Shown here one piece after another: positions 36,223-50,029 of a DNA stretch of 64,000 nucleotides. Position numbers and translations under genes: made by a program. The DNA is taken from the NCBI RefSeq assembly GCF_047496725.1, contig NC_132974.1, forward strand, positions 3,665,501 to 3,729,500, written 5' to 3'. Every line of letters begins with the position of its first letter. The stretch's first letter is position 1. Under the pieces are notes generated by a model. It saw only the letters and a program-made list of their open reading frames with translations, was not told the DNA's origin and did no database searches. The DNA comes from Anoplolepis gracilipes (Eukaryota > Arthropoda > Insecta > Hymenoptera > Formicidae).

Positions 36223-36918
36223 TTGGCATTTTAATTTTCTCATACTGATACATTAATATTTCTTGGCACTCTATAGTATTAATTATATACACATTTTAAT
36301 ATAAAATTATGTAAAAACTATATTGATGTTTTTATTACATAACCAGAAGAAATTAGTTTATAATAAATATGTATAACAAATGCATGCAAAAGATAATCTA
36401 GTCGATAAATTTTGATATATATAAATAACACTATAATCTTCACATAGATCATGTGTTATTTTTAAATTAATAATGAGAACACAGAAAAAAAACACTATTA
36501 CTTTATTACATATTGTTTGCCGGTGCGATAATTTTCCATGATTTGCTAGTATTTAATAAACACAACTCTTTAACAAATTAAAAACAATTGCGTTATATAA
36601 TACGAATCCTGCATTTGTATTTTCTGTTTCTTACACAAAGATGAATATTTATTACATTTTATACTTATCATAAAATTGTGCATTTATATAAAACTTAATA
36701 AAACAGACAAAATCGCGTGATTTGATATTATATTTGAGATTATATAAAAAAATCATTTATTTAGACAAAAAAAAGTATAAAAAGAAATGATATATAAAAA
36801 AGTTTACTGAAATTGATAAGTCGAAATACTGTATTGTAATTAAAAATTATATCAAAATTTTTACTAAATTAAAATTTAAGATAATAAAGATTTAAATAAA
36901 ACTAATAATTTATTTTAG

Positions 36919-36960
36919 AAAATCTTTATATTATTAATTGTTTAATAATATAAAGATTTT
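36919..36960. repeat. Perfect 19-bp stem, 4-base loop hairpin
   Basis: AAAATCTTTATATTATTAA (36919-36937) pairs exactly with 36942-36960 across the loop TTGT. Confidence 0.95.
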
Positions 36961-38300
36961 TATGTAAATCACCATAACTTTGAATATTATTATGTTATTA
37001 ACCATGGAAAATAGTACTGAAACGCGAATTAATATACTAATAATATGACATTATTTATAGTGAGATTAAGGCATTATTATTACATATAATCATTCATAAA
37101 GTGTTGAAAATGAATATCATTAACATCATTACAATTTCTGCGAGTCTAACAAAATATAGGCTTCAGATAGCGCATTCAACTCGAGAAATCGATGACGTAT
37201 ATCATATTCGACACACGTGTCAAGATGCGCACACATGTGTATAACTCTACACATGAATGCTTTCAGTTATTTGCGCCGTTTGGCACGTGATATTGCCTTC
37301 ACTGGTCTCAAGCGTAATATGGAATGTATATGGAATGATAAACACCTTTTTTTGTTTAGCATGCAATTTTATTATGAATAGCGCGGAAAATTCTCACAAT
37401 TATGTAAATAGGATGGCACAATTTTTAATATAAACAGTCTAGTTTTTTATTAATACAAAATCAATTCTTTCGAAAATGTAAAAATGGGAAACTGCTTTTC
37501 AATTTTTAATAAGTTAAATATATGTTATAATGCTTGAATAGATCATAAAAAAATTTATCTCTTTTGAAATTAATTTAAATTAGATTTAGTTTAAAATATT
37601 TATTTGCATGTAAAAAGATATTAAAATTAAATCTTGATTATGAAAGATAACAGTAAAATTTTTTTGTTAAAAAAATTCGAAGATAAAAGTAAAAAACGAG
37701 AATTCTGTTTTATTCTGCATTTGCACATAAATATTTAGTTTAGTATTTATACTATTTATAGTTTGAAATAAGTACATGTCAAGCACCACAAATTGAAAAA
37801 ACCAAAGATACTGGTTATATTTGGAATTTCATTAATATGAATCATCATATTCATCAAATTCGTTATATAAATTGAAATTGGCATAACGGAAATATAATAG
37901 TTTAATGAAAATTAAATTGTATAACCACTGTTGCACAAGTACATCTGATTTTATTTACAACAAAGTAAAATAACGTTTAATTTCATGCTATACTTTTAAT
38001 TATTTTTCTGCATCTATCATAATAAACAGAAAAATATTCAACGTTCAAAAAAACTACATAATATTTTTGTCATAATATCTGTCATTAAAATTTCTTCTAT
38101 TATAAAATTCTTACAGTATAATTAAAGTAAATTCTATTTGCCTATAATTTGTAACAAAGCCAGCTGTTGTTAAAAGTTAAAATACACAAATAAATAAATG
38201 ATTCTTTTTAACATGTATAAATTATACTGACAGTTAATATATAAGTTTATAAATAAAATATTTTCATATTGAGAATCATATATAAGCCGCGTAAAAATTT

Positions 38301-38527
38301 TATATCGGATTTACATATGGAGTATAGATAAGACATACAAAAACCTGTCCTTATCGTTATCATTGATGGGCATCACTCGACGCCGCTGTTGTTTCAAAAT
38401 CTAGCGCGGAGTTCACTTTCCACGTTCCGTACGTGGTGGAACGATGAACCGCGTAGCGAGCAGCGAGCAGGCGCTCGCAGCGAGGCACGGCGCATGCGCT
38501 TAGTATACTGCGTTGCGCTTAACCACG
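38301..38527 (+). promoter_or_regulatory. TRIT1 promoter / 5' leader
   Basis: Composition turns CpG-rich about 170 bases before the TRIT1 ATG. GCGCATGCGC at 38490-38499 is a perfect NRF-1/erect-wing-type palindrome. An inverted repeat CCACGT...ACGTGG lies at 38420-38436. There is no TATA box. Two short upstream reading frames are possible if transcription starts far enough left: 38444-38503 (19 codons, same frame as TRIT1 but stopped by TAG) and 38494-38535 (13 codons, overlapping the TRIT1 start in another frame). The transcription start is not determinable. Confidence 0.5.
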
Positions 38528-38668
38528 ATGGTTGATTGTAACGACATAGAAATGTCGCGTGTGCCAATTCTGGTAATTCTGGGTGCTACGGGTTCCGGAA
38601 AATCGAGACTGAGTATCGAATTAGCTCGCCATTTCTCGGGGGAGATTATCTCGGCGGACAGCATGCAG
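38528..38668 (+). CDS. TRIT1: tRNA dimethylallyltransferase, exon 1 (P-loop)
   Basis: Encodes 47 residues from ATG 38528 (A at -3, G at +4, a good insect start context) to a consensus donor (CAG then gtaagc), phase 0. A second in-frame Met is at codon 9 (38552). The P-loop GATGSGKS covers residues 19-26 and binds the pyrophosphate of dimethylallyl diphosphate. The exon ends with ISADSMQ, whose Asp is the conserved catalytic-site residue of the MiaA/IPT family. These enzymes add an isopentenyl group to A37 of tRNAs reading UNN codons (i6A), in mitochondria and cytosol. The N terminus is short and contains acidic residues, so it is not an obvious mitochondrial presequence; a targeting form could come from another first exon. 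Sequence continues directly into the exon at 56995. Confidence 0.95.
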
Positions 38669-38875
38669 GTAAGCATTGTATAATGATCGATTCTCGATAC
38701 GTAACCTCGCGACGAGGTTAGGTGTCCGTGACACGACTTTCCAACGTGTTTACCGTGTTCGTGAAAAATGATCTTGAGAAGGCGCTATTATCCAAAAAGT
38801 TTTGATCTATGATCAAGATTTGCATTAGATTTATATTGTTTATGCGAATAATTGAATTAAATATTTTCTTTACTG

Positions 38876-38948
38876 ATGCTGTATATTTTCAATATTATAT
38901 GCGTTTCTTTAATGATGTTATATATTTTCAATATTATGAGTTTTCAAT
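38876..38948. repeat. Imperfect tandem duplication, about 40-base period
   Basis: TATATTTTCAATATTAT with flanking TTCTTTA/GATG words occurs twice in succession. Confidence 0.7.
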
Positions 38949-40760
38949 AGTGACGTAATTATATGCTAAGAAAGGTGTAAAAACAAGAATAAAATTACAA
39001 CAAGAATAAATAGCGCTTTTAATTGATATTCTTATTAATATTATACGAAAATATTCGCACGCGAGAATGCGAAAGATGTTGAGATGCTCATGTGTTGTTA
39101 TTGCGAAATTATATTTCTATTTTTCTAATTTAAGTCATTTATTAAGATAATTATAATCTAAAATTAAAATCGCTATCTTTGATAGCAAATACAAAAACAT
39201 TAGTAAAATTAGTAAATAAGTAATTAAATTATTATAAATAAGTAAATAAGAATTTATTATCCATTATACATCAAGTATATATCTTTCGACTCTAGTCTTA
39301 TATAATTTTTCTTATGTGATTGTTATGACTATCCGATATCGCTTATTGATGATGTCACGAGTAAGCGTAAATTATGCTTGTAAGTTAAATCGGTCTGTTC
39401 TGGCTACTTTTTAAATTGGTTTGATGAGACACTTGGTTAGAGCAATTTACGGGAGAAGAAATGTAGTGCTTTCTCTCTTTCTCTTGCATAAATCACTTTT
39501 TGACGTCAATGGCGTAAAATGATGATAAAACACACGTAAGAAAGCTCTTAAACAGTATTTATGTTTCCACGTGACAGTTATAGATTCCGACGTATCTCGT
39601 AACGTAAAACAATATGTTTTGTTATCATCAACGTGTCATTGTTTTAGCGTCATCGTACTTATTTTAATTTTCGTCGTCGTCCGCCAAATAGTTATGAATT
39701 GAGTTTTTAGTAAAAAAAAATTTACTATTCTAAAAAAGAATCAAGTCTAAAAATTTAATATATTAAATAGTTATATATAATGTATAAATAAAACATTTAA
39801 TTAGAGTTCGCGATAGAGTCTTCTTTTATGTGACAATGAATTTTTTTTTGCGAGATTGTAGCACGTGTGTGCTTTGCGTGGGATCACGCTCAGAGCCTAT
39901 AAATTAACTATTAATTGTCGCGTACGTATACGTATACATTAATACACGAGTTAATAATCTAATCTCACGACCTTGACACGTGGGTTAATCGCAGTCGTTA
40001 TCCTTCATATAAATTGAATTCTATCGACAGACCTGTTGCAAAACTTCCGGCCAAGCGAATTTCCGGTGAATTAATAAAGATGATGTGTTCGTCTTCGTCG
40101 ATACGGTGAAAAGTCAATGGTTCTTATATTTGCTTGTTTTTTTACTTGTTTTTAACAAATTAATTTTTTATTCTTTTTGTACGCGTGCATATATAGTATC
40201 AGTAATTAATTTAGAAAATCAATAAGTAATTATAGAAAATTATTTACTTGAAAAGAATTACACGATCGAATACTTTAGATTTAATAATTTTTTCTAACGT
40301 TGATATTAATATTTTTACTTCTAATTAAAAAAAATTATTTATAATTAAAAGTTTATTTTATATGAAGTTTCTTTATATGAACTCTGATTTACATATAAAA
40401 GAGATTATTTTGTACTAAATTTTGTAAATTATTTCTAGACTTTCTAACTTGTATTCTATAGAAATCCATTCAGCTAGATAAATGAAAAAGAATATATGTA
40501 CATAAAAAAGTGTAATATTATATAAGAGGTTAAGTTATTCTTAAGATTCGCCTTGAGCGATGTACTTGAGAATTGATTCTCTCTATAGGCGTTTTTAAAT
40601 TGAGATTTATTTCCAACCATTCACGAATACCCCTGATATATAGTAGTCATTTTTATTGAAATGCAAGATTCTCAATATGATTGTTAATTTAATGATCTCC
40701 GAATTTTGGCACGTGTTTTTCAATAATCTTTTTTCATAATAAATAAAGAATAGTAATGAA

Positions 40761-40780
40761 AGAGAGAGAGAGAGAGAGAG
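40761..40780. repeat. (AG)10 microsatellite
   Basis: Pure AG run. Confidence 0.9.
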
Positions 40781-43017
40781 AAGAGTGAGTTTTAATAGAA
40801 AATATTTCTATATTGAAAGGCCATCAATAATATATATTTGTTTTAGCTCTTTCACTTTTTAATCTCGATTTATTTGATATTTAAAATTCGTCTCTTTCGC
40901 CCACTAAAGAAAAACTCTACGCGTATGTTCGATTTTCGTAGTCTAGTCGGTAATTTCTCGCCTTTGCGTTTATTTCTGTATCTTTTTCACGTGGAGCATC
41001 AGCTCCAAATTTTTCTTCCGCCATGCGTGACTTCACTCTTGTGCATAAATCACGTGCTCCCGAGCGGCCACGGCGTGACGCCTACACGTGCCGAAAAAAA
41101 AAAGATTTAGAAATTTCTGCTCTCGCAGACTGTCGATTCATATGAAACTTCAAACGATGCGACCTCGCTTGGGGAATCGCGATCAGTACCGGGATTGTTT
41201 CTTCTCGAGCGAAAATCCCTTAGAGACACATCTCACATGACTAGACGTCGTACGAGAATGTCTTTAATCTTTGTATGAAGCCTGGCTTTAACCGTGCTAG
41301 ATATACGTAATAATAGTCATTGAATTTAGTAAGAAATTTTGTTAGATATTTTTATTTTTAGTTTAGACGTTTTTCCTTCACAAATATTTCAAATTATGAA
41401 AAAATTATATTTTACTATTTGTTTTTAATTTTTTTAAATTTTGTAATAGATTATATATCTAATTAAATTCTGCTCTATTTGTAATTTTACAAGAAGAGCG
41501 TATTATATTTTTTCACCATTTCTATGATGAATTTTTTTGATGAGTCACTAAAATTGAAATTTCACTCAAATGCTTAGAAACTTAATTTGATTAGAAACAG
41601 GTCAGACAGACAAATGTACGCCGAAAATTATTCTCCTAGAAATACGATAGATCGGCATTTCATTTCTGAAATATTCAGCGCATAGAATTTTAATATTGCT
41701 GTTATGGAGACGTGTTGGAATTTCACCGAAATATACCGTGAGCGAGTCTCTTGTATAATAATATATCTTAATGTCTATTAAGATGATTTGGCGGCTATAT
41801 AGTAGAAAACCACAAAGTTCTTGGTGATTTGTGTCATGAGATTTTATTGGAGGCCGTTCTTCAACTATTCTTGAAATCATGTAGAATTGTAGAAGATCTT
41901 ATAAAGAAGATGACGTTATAAAATCATAGATATAAAAGAATTTCGACTGATTCTTTAACATTTACAAGATTTTGTCAATATAACTTACTCTTAAGAATTA
42001 CGTTTTTTTAGTCAAGATAATCGAGAATTACAGTTTAAATACAAAAAATATTTAATCCATCCTATAATACCAGAATTATATGTATATTATAATCACATGG
42101 CTTTTCTAATTTTACACTGTAATTGTGTGTAACATTAATTACGAACTGTAATTACATCAATCAAGAAACGCATAATTATCTCATTTTGTACGTGAATGTG
42201 TCTTTCGGCAATGTTAATTTGGCGTTTTATTACTGTTTGTATCGGTATACATATATGTATATACGCATGGTTATGATACCGCACGTGTGTAACTGCGAAT
42301 TATGCAGGCCGCCGCCAACACACTTGATATACAGTTCAAGAAAGTGAATGTTTAGTCGCGACCTTTCATTAAGTCTATACACGTGGAGAAGGATGTTGGC
42401 GTTCGGGCAGCATGAAAATAGGAATGAAAATATAATTAATTTATAACTTAAATTATACTTAATGTATAACGAACTGTACATTCGAAAGGATAATTACTCA
42501 TGATTGTGAATTTAACATGAAGATTTATCTCGCGTCCATATGAACACGTGCATCATCCGTTTTACTGTGCAAACTCCTGCGAATGCTATTATTATAAAGA
42601 TTAAAAAAAAACTATTTCATGGTGAAATACAAAATTATCTGAGGCTTACTCATTCTCTCTAAAGATTGGTAAAACTGCTATCCGGAATAAGAGGTGGGGG
42701 AAAATGAAATAAAAATAGCGAGCGTTAAAATAATGCATTCTCTCAAAATGTATGGCGGTAATCTCGTAATACGGAACGTTTAAAGCCACGCGCTAACAAA
42801 TTCGTTGATATTAATTGTGACATTGATCCACGGAAGGCAATGTACTTTGGTCTTTAAAATGTGTTCGTCGTCTCCGGTGAATTGGCTTCGTGTCGCGCAT
42901 GGAAACTTTCGTTTTAACCCGCAAATGGAACTCCACGTGTGTTACACGGAAGAGAATTCGCTGCTAGGATGTTTATTTTTGCTTGCCTTTATTGTTGCAT
43001 TTTACTTAAAGTTAACG

Positions 43018-43099
43018 TTTTCAACACAACCATTAATTAAAAATTATCAGAAACGAATATGAATTTTCAACACAATCATTAATTAAAAATTATCAGAAT
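43018..43099. repeat. Tandem duplication, 46-base period
   Basis: TTTTCAACACAACCATTAAT and the following AAAAATTATCAGAA are repeated from 43064 with one difference. This is a recent local duplication. Confidence 0.9.
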
Positions 43100-43499
43100 T
43101 TTTCGTTTTTTTCTAGCTCATTCCTCTATGTGTGCAAAATAAATATGAACTTATAAATAAAATATATATATATATATGTTTGCATTAGATATATTTTATC
43201 CGTATTTATGCGTACATTAATTATTAAAATTAGTAACGTTTAACGAAATTGTTACGTTATTTGCAATTATCATTGTAAAAAATTATGTAAAAGTTTACAT
43301 AATTTTTACATCATAATAATGATAAAAATACATATAAATATAAAAATACACATATAATAACAATAAAAATACAAGTCGTTATAATAATAAAAAATACACG
43401 CTTAAATTAAAAATCATTAATGCAATAAGTAATTCCATTATTTAAATTGAAAGCAAATACTAAAAGCGCACAGTACTTTTCTCGCAAAGACTGACCTTG

Positions 43500-43880
43500 A
43501 CAGCGATCATGCATACGGAAATGTTATAGTCGGTGACTATGGAATGCGCTTTGACAGCTACGACGGTGTGCGTTTCGTAATTGGACGATATGAAAATCGT
43601 GATAAAAATCGTAGGTTGCAGCTGCTTATATGCAGCAGGTTCCCCGAACAACCGGTTTTAAATCCACGGCGACGGCGACGCGATGACGCGAGATTTACGA
43701 GGCTCTTTTGTCGACGCGGATGCCTCGGGATACTTTCGACGGTTGTTTTATTACGGTGCTGAGTCGCAAGTGCAGCCTTTATCAAGACGTCCAGTGAAAC
43801 CTCGTAACGATTATGAAGGATTAATGAATGTACTTAATTCTATAGAGCGCTCAAGTGATGTAATTGCCAATCAACATTAA
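43500..43880. promoter_or_regulatory. CpG-rich patch in TRIT1 intron 1
   Basis: A G+C-rich block of about 350 bases containing a Grainyhead-like AACCGGTTTT (43650-43659) and a (CGA)-like stretch near 43670. Frames on both strands overlap (43544-43762, minus 43558-43785) and encode Arg-rich peptides without domains. I take it as a candidate enhancer. Confidence 0.25.
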
Positions 43881-46531
43881 CATCATTTCGCGTATAATAT
43901 TAAAGGAAATATGTCTCAGCAGATTTTTTTTGCGTTGCTTTTACTTTTATAGAACTATTGATTTTAACTTCATGTACAAAAGTAGTTATTTAGGTGACAA
44001 GTCTTTGAGATTGCTTGATTAAGATTGATTATCGATAATATTATTTAACACTTTAGAATTCAAATCTTGCCTAGAATTGATGAAATTGGATCTACTATTT
44101 AATTGGATTCGAATTTTTTTTTATAAAGAGACACTTTTTAATTATATGCACATTTGCTGAATCAAAGATATTTTTCTTTCCAGGATGGCAGATGCCCGGT
44201 TTACGCTGCGTGTCACTTTATCAATGATTCACTTTAGCATTTTTGTCAGATTTTAAGCGCTGGAGAATGCTGCAATAGTTCTAGAAAAAGTTGCATAAAA
44301 TTATTAGAATTAAATTACACAAATTAGATTGTTCGAGACGTTGAACGTAAATGAAATTTGTATTATATCGGTGTCTCGGTCTAATTTGTTTAATAAATAT
44401 TTTAATAATCTTTATGCATATCTAGAACTCTGTTCAGAAAATATATGATTGCAGAACATAAAAAAATAACACGAAATATCATTTAATGCGTTTATGTTTA
44501 AAATATATTATAAATATATAAATTTATATATATATATATATTTTTTTTTTTATATATTCAATGTCTTAACATAATATTGAATCTGAAGTACATGTTCTTT
44601 ATAATTTTTAATGATAAAGAAGTGAAAATTTTATGCAAGTGAAAAATACTCATCTTATAAAAGTTATCTTAAATGTTTTTTTGATACATTTACAAATCTA
44701 GCACTTAAAATTTAAGAGACTATCTCTGTATTTTTTTTGTATGAATGAGAAACATTAGAAAACGTATATAATAAAAAAAAATTATTTTGAGGTAAATTAT
44801 ATTAAAAAAATCTTGAAAATATTTTTTTTTTGAATTTTAAATAATATAATAACAATATATAAAAAATCTAAAATTATAAAAATATAAAAAATATTTAGAA
44901 AATTAGAGAATTTTCAGAAAATTTCTTTATAAGATTTAAGTATTATGTTATTTCTTATTAATTATGAATTTTTGTCTTATTTTTCTTATTAAGTATGAAT
45001 TATATATCTTGTGTGCAGAGTCTTTTGAAAATGTAGCATTTATCATCGATATTCTTAGATGTCTTGAAATAACGCGAGAACAATTTCGAGATTCATAAAT
45101 TGTTCGAAGAATCGGTAGCGAGAAAGATCATAAACTTCTTGCGTTTATATGAACGACTCTTATTGTTTACAAATTATGTTATAGCCGATTGTAAATTCTG
45201 TATTTTCTGTAAAATCTTGTGCTTGAACGCGGAAGAGTTTTGCATATGTATCGCTTCCTATAAATTATTCTAAGTTTATTGCGTAACGCAACTCGCTTCA
45301 TTCATTTAAAATATTTTATCTCGTGCATTAGTTAATGCTTGTTACGTAATATTCAAAAATATAAAAAGGAATGCTTTCAAATATATTGAAAATCAGCAAC
45401 AAAGCAATTTTAATCATTTTTATCTTCCAAGGTTTTTTTATTTTGTCATTTTTCGTATTATTAAATAATATATCTTAAATTTGTGTATATATTTTTCTAC
45501 TATAATTAACGTTTCATAATATATGATTGAAACAACAAATCGTTGAAATGTAATTCGACAATGTTATTAATTGTGTGCAACAAGTATATCTTCTCTATTT
45601 TGTGCGGTGTACTTTGACATAAAGTTAAAACGTGTGCGACTGATGTGTCATCTATTCTGCGATTAGGATTGCTGAGAACAGTTTGTCACACTTCCGGGAC
45701 TAAGTCGGTGCATTCGCTCGTGGTATTATGTAATCCCACTCGGAGTGCACTGTCGTAATTGTATGATTACTCATACGAGATATCAGCGCTTCTTGGCGCC
45801 AAGTGGGATGACGTAGAGTTTTATCTGGAAAAAAAGAGAATAAATCGGTTTCAATGTTAATGAAAACTTTTTTTTTTGCAATTATTATCATCTTGAATAT
45901 TATTAAGAATAAATATAGTCGAAATATAGTTTTATATTTTAAAAAATAATTCGAAATAATATTAAAAAAGCAAAAATTTGATTAAATTTCATATAAAATT
46001 CACAATTTTTCATATTTTTTTAATTTAATAAAATTAAATATAAAATTTTTTGTCTATTTTATACATAGTATTTTTCAATTATTTATTTCTTAAAAATTAA
46101 TATTTTGAAAAATTAATTAAGAAAAAATTGACTTAAAATTTACTAATGAAAACATTCACAACACTTATTAATATATTATATTTATTATCAATTTTATACT
46201 ATTGTATTATTACTACTGGTTGTAAATTTATAAAGCTACCACGATAAATATGATTGTGCAGTGCATACAATTATGTATTATATATATTATTTAATGAAAT
46301 GATTACATAAACGTGTTCAACAGAGAGCGAAATAATATTTATGTATCCTTATTAATTATTTTAATTACGTTAGGATTTAGTTTATTTGACCAGCTTTCTT
46401 AATAAAAGCTTTTCACACATCGTTTAGACATAGACGAGCGTATGTTAATGCTCAATGACAAAAATACGGTTTTACGGTTATCGACCTCAAAGTGCCCAGA
46501 CGTTTTTCAGACTAACACCGTTCAAATTCGT

Positions 46532-46534
<3 letters not shown>

Positions 46535-46584
<50 letters not shown>
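46535..46584. repeat. (TA)n microsatellite, about 50 bases
   Basis: Pure TA run. Confidence 0.95.
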
Positions 46585-46588
<4 letters not shown>

Positions 46589-47464
46589 GTAGGTCGAGCG
46601 AATAGAAATTTTATAATAATAGTTAGTAGCAATTCAATATCGTTTATTTCAAATATTTTTATTGTGTGATGATATTCTTTCTGAACTGATGAATTTTAAT
46701 TAAAATAGAGAAGAAAATAAAAGAGGATTATAAAAAATTTATTATTGTACGTATTAATAGCTTCGCGTATTTCTTTTGTAAATATTATAAGTTGATAATC
46801 TTTTTGCGTCATAAGTTTTTATAATGAATAATAATACAAATGTATCTTTTCGCGTTGTCGATAGCCATTTTGACTGAATAATTAAATGCAAGCCAATAGT
46901 AACAAATTATGGTTAAATTTGCGATGTCAAAAAATGCAATTATTTTTATAACCAATCGATCTTATCGTACTTAATTAATGCTGATATGTTTCTTGAATAG
47001 AATGTGATTTCCATATTAAATAATCAATACTATATAATTTTTAGTGATTGTATAATTAGAAAGATAAGAGATTGAAAGCAACAAGATATGTTGTCGCCTT
47101 CTTTAATATGAAACGACTACAATATAGTATTTAAGTCATAACTATGATTTATGTGGAGTAATTTAATTAGATATTACTGCGTATAAAATGTTTAAAGTAA
47201 AAAATTATAAGACCGAAAAACAGTGAAAGATCGTTATACTCGTGACTTCATCTTATCGTTTAATCAATTTTAATACTTTATAAAAGTTTTCAGTACTCTT
47301 AGAACGCTTATCATTACAAATTTAATCACACTTTAAAAGATATTGATTACGGAAAATAGAGTAATAAGATAAGACTGATAAAATTTGTTTGATCCAATTC
47401 ATTATCTTGAAGCTTGTGCGCATATGAATGTGTATTGATATCTTGAGGTTATCATTGCAACTTT

Positions 47465-47487
47465 CTCTCTCTCTCTCTCTCTCTCTT
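47465..47487. repeat. (CT)n microsatellite
   Basis: Pure CT run of about 23 bases. Confidence 0.95.
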
Positions 47488-47923
47488 TAATTTAACGTTT
47501 TTCTGAAATTTATAATATATTTGAGAATATATATAGTTTATCAAATATATTTTTTAAAATGTTTGGAAAAAAAAAGAAAATAATCTGCAAATATTACTGG
47601 ACTTTGTAATTGCATTTATCAGATTTATCTGTTTTTTGAGTCTTTAATCCTTCCAAATGTTGAATATATTGTAAACAGCTCATATCGTAGGAGTTGTTTT
47701 TCTCTATAAAAATGCTGCAACAGCATGCGGCAACAAATTTGCGACAGAAATGCCGAGTTTAGTAAGCAATATAGAACAGTGCTACGCAGAAATATATCTT
47801 GCAAACATATATCTTGGCTTATTATATAGAATTTAATATGTACATACAATTTTGTCGCATTGCGACAATTTCCGCGATTCTCCGAAGAATTCGTGTCATG
47901 AATGGGATTGAGAACAATTAACA

Positions 47924-47926
<3 letters not shown>

Positions 47927-47970
<44 letters not shown>
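47927..47970. repeat. (TA)n microsatellite, about 44 bases
   Basis: Pure TA run. Confidence 0.95.
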
Positions 47971-47974
<4 letters not shown>

Positions 47975-50029
47975 TATATTATTTCATGGAAACTCATAAT
48001 AATATAATTAAAAGTTCTGATTTTATTTTCAATAAAATTATTAAGTAGATCGATTTGGAGATATTGTGCAGTTTATTTTAATTTATTTTTTATAAGTAGA
48101 AATGGGTCCCATATCTTGTATGTATTTATTGAGCGTAACTTCAATAAGGTAATGCTGTATTACGGTTTTATTGGAAAAGTCACAGTGTTGCTTTGTTGTT
48201 TTTCTTATCGATAAGTCGTGCAAAACACTAAAGTGTAAAATTTAATTGACTCGTCAATTAGAACACGATCGTTAAGTGTTTTTCTGGACTAACAAGGAAA
48301 AGCCGAACGATTAATATCCTTTTATCGATTCTTATTTTACGCATTAATAAACAATTTTCTTCTTAACGCTGCGAACGGTATAACAAGATAACATAAAATG
48401 CTTTTGTGAAAGAAATGTAAAGGGCGCGTTTAGATTATTTGACAAAATGAGAAATAGGAGAAATTAGATCTTCGTTATATTTTATTTACCCTTTAATTAT
48501 TACTTCATTACATGATGATTATGTAGATGGTAATCATAATCCCCTACAATAATAAGCCATAAGAAATGGCGATAATTTAATTAAATGGCGAAACTTTCGT
48601 TGAAATAAAATCGACAGCGCGTGTTGACTCGTTTGATAAATTAATTTTTTTCTTACAATATTACTGAATTGTTTTCTAAAAAAGAACGGGCTTTCTAAAA
48701 TTTGTTTTACATATACATATATAGATTTGATTATTAAAACAAATTAAAACTTGACTGTATGTATTTATTACATAAATTTGAATATTATTGATAGAACGAA
48801 TATTAAAATATGACATTCGAAAGGAAATGTAACACATGTAAAACTATAATATCATAGCACACCTAGTAATCACGCATAATAATTGAGGGTTAAGAAGTAG
48901 CATCGCAGAGAGGATAGAGGCGGACAAGCGATCCTCTGCATGTGCATTCTCGCGAACGTATCCGGGTGAGTTAGCTCATTAGCATCGTAGATTTCTGCTA
49001 ATTATCGTAAACGTCAAGTAGACGTAGTAGGTACACAAACCCCGTCAGTTGAGAATCCGCGAGAGTTCAACGTTACAGGGGCATTAACGCAGCGAGTTCC
49101 ATGATTTCTTGGATGACGGGTGTGTATAACGATTTCTCGTCTCGTAATTTAATATCTGTTAAACTTGTTCTCGCGCGTATTCTGTTTTTTTAATCCGTCT
49201 CATTTTTTAAGAATACTTCCCTTAAGTAAGGTTTATTACAATTTATCGCACACATTGCTATAACGCGTTCCACGTTGATAGAAATAACTGACAGATCCGA
49301 ACGGAATGGTTTTCATACCAATTGAAATCGAAAATTATTACTGTTGTGCGTTTTTTGTCAAGCACCAGTACCTAAACTTACGTTTAACTGTCATTTATCG
49401 AAGTAGTAGTGTTGGTGAAAGTATTTACTTATCACTAATTCAAAACTTTGTTTTACGAAGTATGAAAAAATAAAATTTGTACCCTGGGCTACAGTATCAA
49501 TTATTATGTTTTTAGTTTTATATTTTATATACTTTCTCTATATTTTATTATATGTAAAAAAACTTGCTTTACTTTCTCTATTAAATATTAATAAATTTAT
49601 TTAAGATGAATATCCTAATATAATTTTTGAATATTAATATGATTTTGATAATTATTATACATATTATTGTTAACAATGAGATATTTGTTATCTCATTTTT
49701 AACAAAGTATATGCATGCAGTGCGTATTTGAATTATGTAACTAAAATTAATTAGTTATGTATTAATTAGTCTAAATGATTATAAAAATTTGAAAGATTAC
49801 AAACTATTAAAATTAAGTATACAAAGTAGCGGCGATTTCAAACTTAATTCTGAAATGTTTTTCATCCTTTTAGTGTTCTCTGTGGATTTTTGAAATCCTC
49901 AATTTTAGATGTTTGAGATATTTTAGTTGAATTGATTTGTGATAGATGTGACGATTTTGCGTGTGATCTCAGAAACATTTCCAAAATTTGTATTACACTT
50001 CGGAATTGGGGTTAAAAATGTGAGCATAA

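Larger units (their letters stand above)
26401..38300. other. Intergenic region between Myc and TRIT1
   Basis: About 12 kb of A+T-rich DNA, dense in AT and CA microsatellites, hairpins and one MITE-like element, annotated individually. Frames such as 30518-30718, 31430-31660 and 32374-32721 are translated microsatellites. Non-repetitive patches at 31.69-31.9 kb and 34.87-35.05 kb have higher G+C; only the second looks exon-like. No complete gene is recognised here. Confidence 0.6.

Noticed and set aside
42805..43062. 85-codon + strand frame with a hydrophobic segment
   Set aside because: No initiation or splice context, content unrecognised, and its end runs into a local 46-bp duplication.
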